A DNA stretch of 64,000 nucleotides, taken from an uncultured Alteromonadaceae bacterium. GTDB lineage: Bacteria > Pseudomonadota > Gammaproteobacteria > Enterobacterales > Alteromonadaceae. The stretch is from contig CANNDC010000002.1 in assembly GCA_947503265.1 (NCBI GenBank), forward strand, positions 372,001-436,000. The letters are read 5' to 3'. Of the stretch, positions 34,520-44,199 are shown in pieces; position 1 is the first letter of the stretch, and the number at the start of each line of letters is the position of its first letter. A model generated the notes under the pieces. It was not told where the DNA came from and did no database searches. It saw only the letters and a program-made list of their open reading frames with translations. Both the position numbers and the translations under genes were made by a program.

Positions 34520-37423
34520 ATGAAAAAAATGACAGGTTTTAAACCAGCGTTACTATCGGTTGCAATTTCCTCCGCACTGTTATCAGGCCAAGGTATTGCA
34601 CAAGAAGCAGCAGATGATGTCGAAGTTATCGCGGTAAGTGGTATTCGAGGTTCATTAATTAGAGCGCAAGCAGTCAAAATGGATAGCAGCTCTATCGTTG
34701 AAGCTATTTCCGCAGAAGACATCGGAAAACTACCAGATTCTTCTATTGCAGAATCTTTAGCTCGATTGCCAGGTCTAGCCGGAGAGCGAGTGGGCGGCCG
34801 TACATCAGGTGTGTCTATTCGTGGTTTTAAAGAAGATTTTGTTGGCTCTTCTCTTAATGGACGTGAACTAATCGGTATAGGCGACAACCGTGGCGTTGAA
34901 TTTGATCTATATCCTTCTGAAATTATGACAGGTGCAACAGTATATAAAACTACCGACGCTACTCTGATGGTTCAGGGGCTTGGTGGCTCAGTAGACTTAC
35001 AAACTGTTAGACCTCTGAATGCAAAAGAAACGTTAACCGTAAATGGTGTCTATGAAATTAGTGGTAGTGACTCTGATAACCCTGAATTCGACAACAAAGG
35101 CCACCGTTTATCATTGTCGTTTGTAGAAAAATTCGCTGACGATACTATTGGTTTGGCAGTTGCTATTGCTACTACGGAATCTCCCAATAACCAGCGTAAA
35201 TATGGTGTTTGGGGTTATGCTGACAACGGTGCTGGCGCAATATTACCTACTGGATTGGATTCGCAATCAATCAGTACCTTGCTAGAGCGAGACACAATCT
35301 CTGCTATCCTGCAATTTCAGCCTTCGGACGATCTTGACATAGTCGTTGACTACTTAAATATCGACTATTCAGATTCAGGTGTTCTTCGCGGATTTATCGA
35401 ACCATTTGCCTCTACCAACGTAACCGGAACTGGGGTTAATTCAACCGGTACCCAAATAGAATCGAACCCAGTGCTTCGAACAGATCCATTGCAAAAAGAT
35501 GGTGATTTGGAAGTTATGGGCTTAAATGTAGAATATCTGATCAATGACAACTGGTCAGTCGAAGTTGATGTAGCTAACAGTGAATCAAGCAAGCGAGACC
35601 TGCGTGGTGAGTCCTATGCTGGTTTGGCGCGCTCTGGTACATTGAATAACGATGAATTAGGTTCTCGTGAATTTGTAATGAGCCAAGACGGTATTTTCTT
35701 TACTGGTTCGTCTGGTCTGGAAGCGTTTTCAGATCCAAACAGTTTACAATTAACCGGCCCTCAGGTTTGGGGTGGTGGTCTGGCTAATCTGGCCGACCAA
35801 TTTGAAACTGATGTACTTCGTCCAAATGGCGACCCATATTCTTACTTGAACGCTCAAGATGGCTTCTTAAACTTTGCTGATTTTAGTGAAGAATTGACCA
35901 CCTTTAGAGTAGAAGTTGAAGGTTTACTTGATGGTGATATTTTCTCTAAAGTTACAGCTGGTATTAACTATAGTGACCGTTTCAAAGAGAAAATCAACAA
36001 AGGCTTCTTTGCAACTTCTACTGCTTACCCACTATCTACCGCAATCCCTTCTGATTATGTATACGGATTGGCTGACTTAACTTGGGCTGGATTAGGCGAA
36101 GTCGTTGCATATGATGGGTTTGCTCCATATAACGATGGAACTTATATTCAAAATGATGCCGGTCTATTAGAACCAGATCGTTTAGGTGACACCTTTGATA
36201 TTGAAGAAGAAGTATTAACTGTATATGCAAAAGTTGATTTGAATTCTGAAATTGGCGACATGCTGTTAACTGGTAATCTTGGTGTTCAATATGTGCAAAC
36301 CGATCAACTATCAAATGGTTTTACTGGTGTTGTCGGATCTAATTTTGCGGTATGTGACGACGATAATAATGGCCAAGTAGATGCTGATTGTAATGTTTCA
36401 TTAGGTGCTGACTACAGCCATGTGCTACCAAGTGTAAATTTGAGTCTAGAAGTTGCTGATAGCAAATTTGTGCGCTTTGCTGCAAACAAAACTATCAGTC
36501 GAGCACGGGTCGACCAAATGAATGCCTCTAGTTTCGTGAAATTTGACCAAAACATTGATTTGATTACTATTCCTAATACATTGGCAGACGTTCAAAGACT
36601 TGGCTCTCCTTGGTCAAAGTCTGGTGGTAACCCTGAGTTAAGACCACTAGAATCAAATAACTTTGATTTGTCATATGAGCATTACTTCGAAGACGAGGGT
36701 TATTTCGCTGCGTCATTGTTCTATAAAGATTTGGTTAATTTGACTCGCGCAAGCTCTGGTGATTCTTCGTATATAAACTTCCGTAATGATGAAACCAATA
36801 ATGGTGCGGATTACTATATTCCAGGTTTCCATGATCGCATTATTGATGTTGCAGGTGATTATGGTCCCGATGACATATTCTATAATGCCGGTGATTTGGC
36901 GACACCTCCAGATTATGGGATTTTCTCATTCTTCGAGGATGGTCTAACTGGTTCTGTTAACGGATTGGAGCTTACTGCAAACGTACCTTTTGGCATGTTT
37001 GTTGACGAGTTGGATGGATTTGGTGTGGCTGCTTCTGCTACCTTTATTGACGCTGATTTAGACGACGGGTCTAAAATTGCTGGTCAGTCAGATGAGATCT
37101 ACTCTCTAACTGCTTATTACGCGAATAAAGGGTTTGAAATACGCTTTGCTGCCACGGATCGTTCAGAGTTCTTAACCTATGAGCGTGGAGGTTCAAACAA
37201 AATCTCTGAAGCAACTCGTGACGGCGTAACCTTACTTGATGCACAAATCAGCTATGATTTTGCTGAATCTGGTATCGAAGGCTTGGATGGATTGCGTATC
37301 TCATTGCAAGGCACCAACCTTACCGACGTAGATGAAGAAACTGTTGATGCAAACGGTATCGTGACAACTCGTCGTCAATTTGGTCCTTCGTATTTGTTGA
37401 ACTTCAACTACGCATTTTATTAA
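34520..37423 (+). CDS. TonB-dependent receptor, sucrose/alpha-glucoside locus
   Basis: A 967-residue outer-membrane receptor. It has a signal peptide (cleavage after GIAQ), then a TonB-box-like VEVIAVSGIR, a plug domain (SIVEAISAEDIGKLPDSSIAESLARLPG, VSIRGF, LNGRELIG) and a long beta-barrel ending in Phe-Tyr. It belongs to the large Alteromonadales/Caulobacter carbohydrate-type receptors. Context and the shared operator indicate uptake of sucrose or alpha-glucosides. The ATG at 34520 is preferred over an in-frame GTG at 34508. A strong terminator follows. Confidence 0.93.
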   Translation: MKKMTGFKPALLSVAISSALLSGQGIAQEAADDVEVIAVSGIRGSLIRAQAVKMDSSSIVEAISAEDIGKLPDSSIAESLARLPGLAGERVGGRTSGVSIRGFKEDFVGSSLNGRELIGIGDNRGVEFDLYPSEIMTGATVYKTTDATLMVQGLGGSVDLQTVRPLNAKETLTVNGVYEISGSDSDNPEFDNKGHRLSLSFVEKFADDTIGLAVAIATTESPNNQRKYGVWGYADNGAGAILPTGLDSQSISTLLERDTISAILQFQPSDDLDIVVDYLNIDYSDSGVLRGFIEPFASTNVTGTGVNSTGTQIESNPVLRTDPLQKDGDLEVMGLNVEYLINDNWSVEVDVANSESSKRDLRGESYAGLARSGTLNNDELGSREFVMSQDGIFFTGSSGLEAFSDPNSLQLTGPQVWGGGLANLADQFETDVLRPNGDPYSYLNAQDGFLNFADFSEELTTFRVEVEGLLDGDIFSKVTAGINYSDRFKEKINKGFFATSTAYPLSTAIPSDYVYGLADLTWAGLGEVVAYDGFAPYNDGTYIQNDAGLLEPDRLGDTFDIEEEVLTVYAKVDLNSEIGDMLLTGNLGVQYVQTDQLSNGFTGVVGSNFAVCDDDNNGQVDADCNVSLGADYSHVLPSVNLSLEVADSKFVRFAANKTISRARVDQMNASSFVKFDQNIDLITIPNTLADVQRLGSPWSKSGGNPELRPLESNNFDLSYEHYFEDEGYFAASLFYKDLVNLTRASSGDSSYINFRNDETNNGADYYIPGFHDRIIDVAGDYGPDDIFYNAGDLATPPDYGIFSFFEDGLTGSVNGLELTANVPFGMFVDELDGFGVAASATFIDADLDDGSKIAGQSDEIYSLTAYYANKGFEIRFAATDRSEFLTYERGGSNKISEATRDGVTLLDAQISYDFAESGIEGLDGLRISLQGTNLTDVDEETVDANGIVTTRRQFGPSYLLNFNYAFY

Positions 37424-37452
37424 GCGTTAAAGTTTCAATATAGTCTGACTTA

Positions 37453-37488
37453 AAGCCTCGAAGTTGAAAAACAATGAGGCTTTTTTTT
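37453..37488 (+). terminator. Rho-independent terminator after TonB receptor
   Basis: Stem AAGCCTC (37453-37459) pairs with GAGGCTT (37476-37482), followed by a run of T to 37488. It separates the receptor from the halogenase genes, so these may be expressed by read-through or from their own promoter. Confidence 0.8.
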
Positions 37489-37548
37489 GCGTTTATTTTG
37501 ATAAGCGTTAAAGTGAATTAAAAAGCAAATTAACAAAGGATACTTTGT

Positions 37549-39042
37549 ATGCAAAAGCCTGTCCGAAAAGTCATTATTGCTGGCGGAGGAACAGCAGGAT
37601 GGATGACAGCAGCCTTGTTAAAAAAGGTGCTTCAAGATCAGGTAGAGATAGAGCTAGTTGAATCAGAAGATATAGGCATTATCGGTGTGGGCGAGGCTAC
37701 TATTCCCCCCATTCAGTTGTTTAATCAATATCTTGGTGTCGATGAAAAAGAGTTTCTTCGTGAAACCAAAGGCACTATCAAACTGGCGATTAAATTTGAA
37801 AATTGGCGGGTGCCAGGTGAAAGTTACTATCACACATTTGGCGCGCCAGGGGCGAATATCGGGTTTTGCAGTTTTCAGCATTTTTGGTTACGAGCCAAGC
37901 AAGCTGGGGCAAAAGAATCTCTGTGGAATTATGATCTCAATTACTTAAGCTGTGAACGAGGCTTGTTCAATAAAATCAATACTCAAAATCCGATCTACGA
38001 TATGCAGTATGCCTACCATTTTGACTCGGGGTTGTATGGTAGATTTTTGCGAAAATTGGCTGAAAAAGCTGGTGTAAAACGTACGGAAGGGATAGTCGAA
38101 CACATAGTTCAGGATAACAAAAGCGGTTTTATAACTGAGTTGCATCTGAAGAATGGCAACAAAGTGTCAGGCGACTTATTTATTGATTGCACTGGAATGC
38201 GAAAGCTATTGATCGGCAAGACCTTGGGCGTAAACTACGAAAATTGGGAGCATCTGCTACCTGCTGATACGGCCATTGCAGTCCCCACCGAGCGGTTTGA
38301 AAAAACCTTACCTTACACGCGAAGTATTGCTCACAAATGCGCTTGGCAATGGCGTATTCCTCTGACACATCGAAATGGCAACGGTATTGTATATAGTTCA
38401 AAATACCTTTCAGATGATGAAGCCCACGATACATTGATCAACAACTTAGATTCCAAGCCATTGAGTGATCCGCAAAAAATTAAATTTGAAACCGGTCGAA
38501 CGGAACAACAGTGGCATAAGAATGTGATAGCAATTGGCTTGTCTAGTGGATTTCTAGAACCGCTTGAGTCTACCAGTATCCACCTTATTCAATCGGCAAT
38601 TGTGCGTTTGATGAAAATGTTTCCAAACGATGGTATTTCGACATCTATGGCTTCTATGTACAACGCAGAATCCAAACAAGAATTCGAGACAATACGTGAC
38701 TTCATTATATTGCACTATCATGTCAATGAACGAACTGACTCTGATTTCTGGAAAGATATGCGTCAAATGTCGATCCCTGATAGGTTGCAGGATAAAATTA
38801 ACGCATTTCGGTCTTCTGCTGCAATATTTAACGACAGTAACGATATTTTTAGAGACGCGTCTTGGCTACAAGTCATGTTGGGGCAGGGCATACATCCTGA
38901 AGATTATCACCCGGTGGCTAAAAAATATGGTGATGCATCTCTGTTAAGTGTTATGCAAAAAGTGTTAGCTGAAAAGCATAAGCCGTTAGCCAAACTACTC
39001 CCTCATGATGAATTCCTTGCGCAATACATCGGTCGACAATGA
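37549..39042 (+). CDS. Flavin-dependent tryptophan-halogenase-like protein 1
   Basis: A 497-residue FADH2-dependent halogenase-family protein. The FAD-binding GGGTAGW is at 12-18. The active-site Lys is at K78 in GTIKLAIKFENW, equivalent to K79 of PrnA/RebH. The family hallmark WxWxIP appears as WQWRIP, and the catalytic Glu-Ser is in FLEPLESTSIH. All key residues are kept, so halogenation is chemically possible. The true substrate in such sugar loci is unknown. Its stop overlaps the next halogenase start by 4 bp. Confidence 0.92.
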   Translation: MQKPVRKVIIAGGGTAGWMTAALLKKVLQDQVEIELVESEDIGIIGVGEATIPPIQLFNQYLGVDEKEFLRETKGTIKLAIKFENWRVPGESYYHTFGAPGANIGFCSFQHFWLRAKQAGAKESLWNYDLNYLSCERGLFNKINTQNPIYDMQYAYHFDSGLYGRFLRKLAEKAGVKRTEGIVEHIVQDNKSGFITELHLKNGNKVSGDLFIDCTGMRKLLIGKTLGVNYENWEHLLPADTAIAVPTERFEKTLPYTRSIAHKCAWQWRIPLTHRNGNGIVYSSKYLSDDEAHDTLINNLDSKPLSDPQKIKFETGRTEQQWHKNVIAIGLSSGFLEPLESTSIHLIQSAIVRLMKMFPNDGISTSMASMYNAESKQEFETIRDFIILHYHVNERTDSDFWKDMRQMSIPDRLQDKINAFRSSAAIFNDSNDIFRDASWLQVMLGQGIHPEDYHPVAKKYGDASLLSVMQKVLAEKHKPLAKLLPHDEFLAQYIGRQ

Positions 39043-40532
39043 TGAAACAATTGAAAACAATTGCGATTGTTGGAGGAGGAACAGCGGGATGGTTGGCTGC
39101 AAATTTGATGGCCAAACGCTGGCAGAATAAAGACATAATTATCAATGTGATTGAATCGCCTGATATTGGAACTATTGGGGTTGGTGAGGGATCTACACCA
39201 ACCTTAAAGCGCTTTTTTGAATTGATGGAAATCCCTGAATCAGAATGGATGCCAGCGTGCCATGCAACCTATAAAGTAAATATAAATTTTAAGAATTGGA
39301 GCCCAGCTTCAAAAATTGATTCTTACAGCCATCCTTTTATTTCACAACTTGACACGTTCAGCGAACAGCCATTTTATGCCAACAATTTCGCTCGCAGAAT
39401 GGGTCAACAAGTCGAAACCTTACCCGATAAATTTTTGTTTAACGGATGGTTGGCAGAGCATAATCTGGCCCCCATTACTCCGAAAAACTTTCCGTTTAGA
39501 ATTGAATATGGATACCATTTTGATTCAGCCTGTTTAGGGCTTTATTTACGCGCCAAAGCCTTAGAGATGGGAGTGAATCACATTCAAGCTAGAGTGCAAG
39601 ATGTAGAATTACACCCAGACAAAAGTATTGCACGACTTCATACTGAGCAGGGACTTTTGATTGAAGCCGATTTCTATGTTGACTGTAGTGGCTTTAAGTC
39701 TTTGCTAATGCAAGGGGCGTTAGGTGTAGAATTCAACGAATTTCACAGTAACTTATTCAATGATTCGGCTGTCGTAATTGGCACTGAAGCGCATCCACAA
39801 ATGCCAGTAGAAACTGTCTCGACGGCATTATCTAACGGTTGGGTATGGCGTATTCCATTGACGAATCGGACTGGCAATGGTTATGTTTACAGTTCCCAAT
39901 TCATCTCAAAAAATGATGCAGAATTAGAATTACGGCAACATCTTGGTCTTGTTAATACTGATGTAGAAGCACGTCACTTAGGCATGCGCGTTGGTCAGGT
40001 CGCTAAGCATTGGAGCAAAAACTGTATCGCGATTGGTCTCGCTCAGGGTTTTATCGAACCATTAGAAGCAACAGCATTACATTTGACTCAAATAGCCACT
40101 GAGATGTTTATCGATCATTTTGAAAAAGGTAACTTTTCCAATCAACACCAAGCTGATTATAATCGAGAAATGACCGAGCGTTTTGAGCGAGTAAGAGATT
40201 ATATCGTTGCTCATTATAAACTAAACACACGTGAGGACACCGAGTACTGGAAAGCTAATCGCGACATTACTGCGTTGTCTGATTCCTTGTTACACATTTT
40301 AAATGCATGGTACAAAAAAAATGACTTGAGCAAAGAAATTTCTCGCCAAGGCATCGATTCACACTTTGGCGCCACATCATGGCATTGTTTGCTTGCCGGG
40401 TATGGTGTGTTTCCAGCGGTCACACAAAAAACTATTGCACCAACGGACTACTTTGAAGAACGTAAAATTCAGCAATTATTTGCTGGCTGTATTCTCAACT
40501 TTAGACCACAGAGGGATTTATTTACTACTTAG
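39039..40532 (+). CDS. Flavin-dependent tryptophan-halogenase-like protein 2
   Basis: A 497-residue paralogue of the preceding gene. It has GGGTAGW at 12-18, Lys K79 in ATYKVNINFKNW and WVWRIP as the WxWxIP motif. The catalytic Glu is kept, but the adjacent chloride-site Ser is replaced by Ala (FIEPLEATALH). The pair may have different acceptors, or this copy may have altered halide use. ATGA overlap with copy 1 indicates coupled translation. The 3' end faces the GH13 gene across 25 bp. Confidence 0.92.
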   Translation: MMKQLKTIAIVGGGTAGWLAANLMAKRWQNKDIIINVIESPDIGTIGVGEGSTPTLKRFFELMEIPESEWMPACHATYKVNINFKNWSPASKIDSYSHPFISQLDTFSEQPFYANNFARRMGQQVETLPDKFLFNGWLAEHNLAPITPKNFPFRIEYGYHFDSACLGLYLRAKALEMGVNHIQARVQDVELHPDKSIARLHTEQGLLIEADFYVDCSGFKSLLMQGALGVEFNEFHSNLFNDSAVVIGTEAHPQMPVETVSTALSNGWVWRIPLTNRTGNGYVYSSQFISKNDAELELRQHLGLVNTDVEARHLGMRVGQVAKHWSKNCIAIGLAQGFIEPLEATALHLTQIATEMFIDHFEKGNFSNQHQADYNREMTERFERVRDYIVAHYKLNTREDTEYWKANRDITALSDSLLHILNAWYKKNDLSKEISRQGIDSHFGATSWHCLLAGYGVFPAVTQKTIAPTDYFEERKIQQLFAGCILNFRPQRDLFTT

Positions 40533-40557
40533 GTCCGATATCTAAAATTTGATATTC

Positions 40558-42240
40558 TCAAATCTGTAATACAATGGATTGATATCCTTGGAGTTTGATT
40601 TTATTTCCATGGCATTCAAACTGAGGATAGTTGTTTATTAAAACAGAGCCGTTTTGTAGATCTTGTGGTAATTCGAGAGCTAGCGTTTTTACAGAGAAAT
40701 TTAGCAATACCAAAATTACAATATCATCCATTGATCGCGTATAGGCATATAGTTCTTTATGGTCTGGCCATAATAATTGGTATGCACCATAGACTAACGT
40801 TAAATGGTCCTTTCTAAGTTGCGTCAATTTTTTAAAATAATTCAACGGTGACTCGGGATCTTTATCCTGTGTCGCGACATTGAACTGGGTGTAATCAGAG
40901 TTTACTTTAATCCACGGAGTAGCGGTGGTGAATCCAGCGTTCTTAGATGCATCCCATTGGATTGGAGTGCGGGCATTGTCACGACCACACAGCTTGTGTG
41001 ATTCCATAAACACATCTAAATCACCGCCTTCCTGTTTGGTTAGGTGATACCAATTAATCGTCATCAAATCTTTATAATCATTAATATCGTCAAACTTGAT
41101 ATTTGCCATGGCGATTTCGTCACCCATATAGTAGTAAGGTGTTCCGCGCATCGTTAATAAATATGTAGATAAAAGCTTGGAAGCAGGCACTCTATAAGCT
41201 GGCGAATCATTTCCCCAACGGGTTACCATGCGCGGGAAATCGTGGTTGCCCAAATAGGTGGTATTCCAACCTTTATGCTCAAATACGGCGTCCCACTCGC
41301 TCATGACGCGTTTGAATTTAACCAAATTTTGAAAATCGTGGTTAACGATATACCGCTCACCTACTCCGATCCCTTGGTGATCGAAATGATAGTTCATATT
41401 TAATTCTTGTCGCTCTTCATCCACCAAATCTAATACTGTATCAATATGCGTTCCAGGGCCTTCTGCAACGGTCATTACATCGTAATGTTGTAAAACTTCA
41501 CGATTCATTTCATGCAGATAATCATGCAATTTTGGACCTTGGGCATACATATCAATCATTTTGCTGCCATAGCACTCTTTGGGAAACTCAGGATAATCCG
41601 GATGCTTAGAAATGAACGTTATTACATCCATTCGAAACCCATCGATACCTTTTTTAAACCAGTAGTGCATCATATTAAATATTTCTGCACGAACTTTTGG
41701 GTTTTCCCAATTTAGATCCGGTTGCTTTACTGCGAAATAGTGCAAATAGTACGAATTAGTTTGTTCATCAAACTTCCATGCATTCGCTTGCTCATCAAAA
41801 AAACTCCAGCGCGTAGGCGGAGTGCCTTTCTCAGCTGGCCACCAGTGGTAATAGTCACGGTATGGATTATCGCGCGAACTACGGGACTGTTTGAACCACT
41901 CATGTTCATCACTAGTGTGATTAACAACCAAATCCAGTACGACCTTGATGCCGCGTTGATGCATTCCTGCCAACAGTTCATCAAAGTCTTCCATACTGCC
42001 AAATTCTTCCATGATGTTGCGATAGTCACTAATGTCATAGCCCATATCATCATTTGGAGAGCTGTAGATAGGGTTTAACCAAACAACATCTATACCAAGG
42101 CTTTTAATGTAATCCAATCGGTTAATAATGCCGCGAAGATCGCCTATACCATCACCATTACTGTCTTGAAAGCTGCGAGGGTATATTTGATAGACGACGG
42201 CTTCTTTCCACCACTCACGTTTGATGTTCGCTAATTTCAC
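40558..42240 (-). CDS. GH13_31 oligo-1,6-glucosidase-like enzyme
   Basis: A 560-residue cytoplasmic glycoside hydrolase related to the one at 31185. WWKEAVVYQIYPRSF is at the N-terminus, QPDLNWENP in the barrel, the nucleophile Asp in GFRMDVITF, the acid/base Glu in VAEGPG, and the third Asp in GNHDFPRM. The residue after the nucleophile is Val, the state linked to alpha-1,6 specificity (isomaltose-type substrates). It is 8 bp downstream of the sugar permease gene and so co-transcribed with it. Confidence 0.92.
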   Translation of the reverse strand: MKLANIKREWWKEAVVYQIYPRSFQDSNGDGIGDLRGIINRLDYIKSLGIDVVWLNPIYSSPNDDMGYDISDYRNIMEEFGSMEDFDELLAGMHQRGIKVVLDLVVNHTSDEHEWFKQSRSSRDNPYRDYYHWWPAEKGTPPTRWSFFDEQANAWKFDEQTNSYYLHYFAVKQPDLNWENPKVRAEIFNMMHYWFKKGIDGFRMDVITFISKHPDYPEFPKECYGSKMIDMYAQGPKLHDYLHEMNREVLQHYDVMTVAEGPGTHIDTVLDLVDEERQELNMNYHFDHQGIGVGERYIVNHDFQNLVKFKRVMSEWDAVFEHKGWNTTYLGNHDFPRMVTRWGNDSPAYRVPASKLLSTYLLTMRGTPYYYMGDEIAMANIKFDDINDYKDLMTINWYHLTKQEGGDLDVFMESHKLCGRDNARTPIQWDASKNAGFTTATPWIKVNSDYTQFNVATQDKDPESPLNYFKKLTQLRKDHLTLVYGAYQLLWPDHKELYAYTRSMDDIVILVLLNFSVKTLALELPQDLQNGSVLINNYPQFECHGNKIKLQGYQSIVLQI

Positions 42241-42248
42241 TTCGGTGG

Positions 42249-43637
42249 TTACTCCGTTAGATTTGTTTCGCGACGTTCATGCAATTCCTTTTCAATGCGA
42301 ACTAAAAGGTCCTTATCTATTTTGTAGAACAACATCAATAGGCCACCTAGGCCAAACAATGCCGCTGGTAACAATGTCGCCATAGACCTAATTCCAATTA
42401 AAGCTGTTTCGGTTAAAGCTTCGTTGGCTACAAAACCTACATAACCAAGGATAAAGCCAGGTAGCGCACCACCCATAGCTGAGCCAAATTTCAGAGCAAA
42501 CATCGATGCAGATACCGTTAGACCAGATGTGCGTTTGCCTGTTTGCCATTCGCCATATTCGGCGCAGTCAGTAAACATCGCAAACAGCAAGGTTATAACT
42601 ACACCAAAAGTGGCTATTCCCAAGAAGTGCAAGAATACCGCTGTCCAGAACATTTCAGGCGGAATAAAGTAACTAATAACTAGCAGAACCGTGTGTAGTA
42701 AACAACTTACTAGTACCAAACGATGCTTGTTAAAGAATTTTGTCAAATAAGGCGTGAGCATAGCACCAACAATTTGCCCTGAAAGGCCTATTGATGAGAA
42801 CAGGGCGACCCGATCAAAGATTAAGAATACCGCCTCACCATCATCTCCCATATAGTATTTTACGTAAAAAATGACCGAGGAAAAACGCGCTACCAAACCA
42901 ACGATAATCAAAACACAGGCTATCGCTAACATCACCCAAGAGGTGTTCTTGAGCAGCACTTTCATATCACTTTTTGCTGATGACTTATGTTTTGGTAGCT
43001 TGATTCTTTCTTTGGTAGTGGCAAAGGTGAACCAGAAAAGTGCTATTGAAATCACCGCAAAAACCGCTATCGTGAGTCGAAAACCGAGTACGTCGTCACC
43101 ACCACCAAGCCAATTAACAAGCGGTGTGGCAAAAGCGGCGACGAGCAATCCACCGGCACCAGCGCACATAAATCGATAAGTAGTCGCTTTAGTACGCTCT
43201 TCTGCGACCGGAGAAATAACAGCCAATAAAGCGGAATAAGGAACATTGATAGCCGTAAATGCAATCATCACTCCGATATAGGTAACGTAGGCGTATATTA
43301 GTTTTCCAGTGTCTGAAAAGTTAGGACCAAAAAATATAGCAAAACCGAGCAGGCCATAAGGTATCGCAACCCATAATAAGTAGGGTCTGTATTTACCCCA
43401 GCGTGACTCAGTTCTATCAGCAATCAACCCCATTACCGGATCGCTCACAGCGTCAGTAATCTTGGAAACTAACAGCATTAGGCCTACCGCCGCTGGGGCA
43501 AGTCCGTATACATCAGTGTAATAATAAAGAAGGTAAAGGCCAAAAAATCCCAAGTAAAAATTGGAGGCCATATCGCCTAATCCATACCCCAGTTTTTCCT
43601 TAAATTTTAACGGAGCTTTATTCGCTTCGGTTGACAT
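42249..43637 (-). CDS. GPH-family (MelB-like) sugar:cation symporter
   Basis: A 462-residue, 12-helix MFS permease of the glycoside-pentoside-hexuronide family (KEKLGYGLGDMASNFY near the start; LLYYYTDVYGL, SDPVMGLIADRTESRWGKYRPYLLW). It should carry the periplasmic sugar into the cytoplasm. The ATG at 43637 is chosen because GGAG sits 6-7 bp before it; an ATG six codons upstream lacks a ribosome site. A perfect locus operator lies 87 bp upstream. First gene of a two-gene unit with the alpha-1,6-glucosidase. Confidence 0.93.
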   Translation of the reverse strand: MSTEANKAPLKFKEKLGYGLGDMASNFYLGFFGLYLLYYYTDVYGLAPAAVGLMLLVSKITDAVSDPVMGLIADRTESRWGKYRPYLLWVAIPYGLLGFAIFFGPNFSDTGKLIYAYVTYIGVMIAFTAINVPYSALLAVISPVAEERTKATTYRFMCAGAGGLLVAAFATPLVNWLGGGDDVLGFRLTIAVFAVISIALFWFTFATTKERIKLPKHKSSAKSDMKVLLKNTSWVMLAIACVLIIVGLVARFSSVIFYVKYYMGDDGEAVFLIFDRVALFSSIGLSGQIVGAMLTPYLTKFFNKHRLVLVSCLLHTVLLVISYFIPPEMFWTAVFLHFLGIATFGVVITLLFAMFTDCAEYGEWQTGKRTSGLTVSASMFALKFGSAMGGALPGFILGYVGFVANEALTETALIGIRSMATLLPAALFGLGGLLMLFYKIDKDLLVRIEKELHERRETNLTE

Positions 43638-43724
43638 GCTTTCTCCATTGTTCATCAGAGTTAATTGCGCCAGCCATAAGTCATGGACTTATCGGCGTTC
43701 AACTGTTTGTTAACATTTCGCTAA

Positions 43725-43738
43725 CTTAAACGATTAAG
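43725..43738. promoter_or_regulatory. LacI-type operator upstream of sugar permease
   Basis: Third exact copy of CTTAAACGATTAAG, upstream of the permease-glucosidase operon on the minus strand. It completes a set of sites in front of the three operons of the pathway. Confidence 0.75.
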
Positions 43739-43930
43739 ATGTGAAAATCAACAATAATTTCAACCGTGAGTATAAGGAGATTAAACGTATATCTATTCTA
43801 CTCAATAGAGTTTGATTTTGTTGGGTTCAGGGTCATTCATCTGGCTGTATTTATCTGGATGGACTGCCTTGCAGTTGCAGCATACTTTCTTTGTCATTGA
43901 TATGTAGATTTAGGTAGGTGTTATCTATGT

Positions 43931-43956
43931 CACGAACCACGAACCACGAACCACGA
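43931..43956. repeat. 7-bp tandem repeat (CACGAAC), 3.7 copies
   Basis: CACGAAC repeats at 43931, 43938 and 43945 with a partial fourth copy, between the permease promoter region and the HTH gene. It may be a slippage-prone microsatellite. Confidence 0.85.
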
Positions 43957-43965
43957 TACCAGATT

Positions 43966-43985
43966 CTAGGGCCTGCGGGCCCTAG
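43966..43985 (-). terminator. GC-rich hairpin at end of HTH gene
   Basis: CTAGGGCC-TGCG-GGCCCTAG, a perfect 8-bp stem with 4-nt loop that includes the TAG stop of the HTH gene. No T-run follows on the minus strand, so termination would be weak. Confidence 0.45.
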
Positions 43986-44191
43986 TCTTTCGGTTGAAAC
44001 TCAAGCAAATCGCCAGGCTGACACTCTAGTACCGCGCATATTTTTTCTAGGGTATCGAAGCGCACCGCCCGTGCACGACCTGCTTTTAAAATAGATAGAT
44101 TTTGTGGGGTGATACCAATGCGCTCGGCCAACTCATTTGAGCGCATTTTACGCTTGGCCAGCATCACATCCAGGTTAACTATAATTGGCAC
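43982..44191 (-). CDS. Small Cro/CI-type helix-turn-helix regulator
   Basis: A 69-residue HTH_26-type regulator (YozG-like): MLAKRKMRSNELAERIGITPQNLSILKAGRARAVRFDTLEKICAVLECQPGDLLEF, split here by family convention into HTH and C-terminal dimer part. GTG start with GGAG ribosome site. It is located 8 bp after a DUF2975 membrane protein gene, a very common pairing, and probably regulates its own operon. Confidence 0.88.
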   Translation of the reverse strand: MPIIVNLDVMLAKRKMRSNELAERIGITPQNLSILKAGRARAVRFDTLEKICAVLECQPGDLLEFQPKD

Positions 44192-44199
44192 GACAACTC

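Noticed and set aside
34504..34887. 127-codon minus-strand frame inside the TonB receptor gene
   Set aside because: Shadow of the well-supported receptor coding frame, with no independent evidence.
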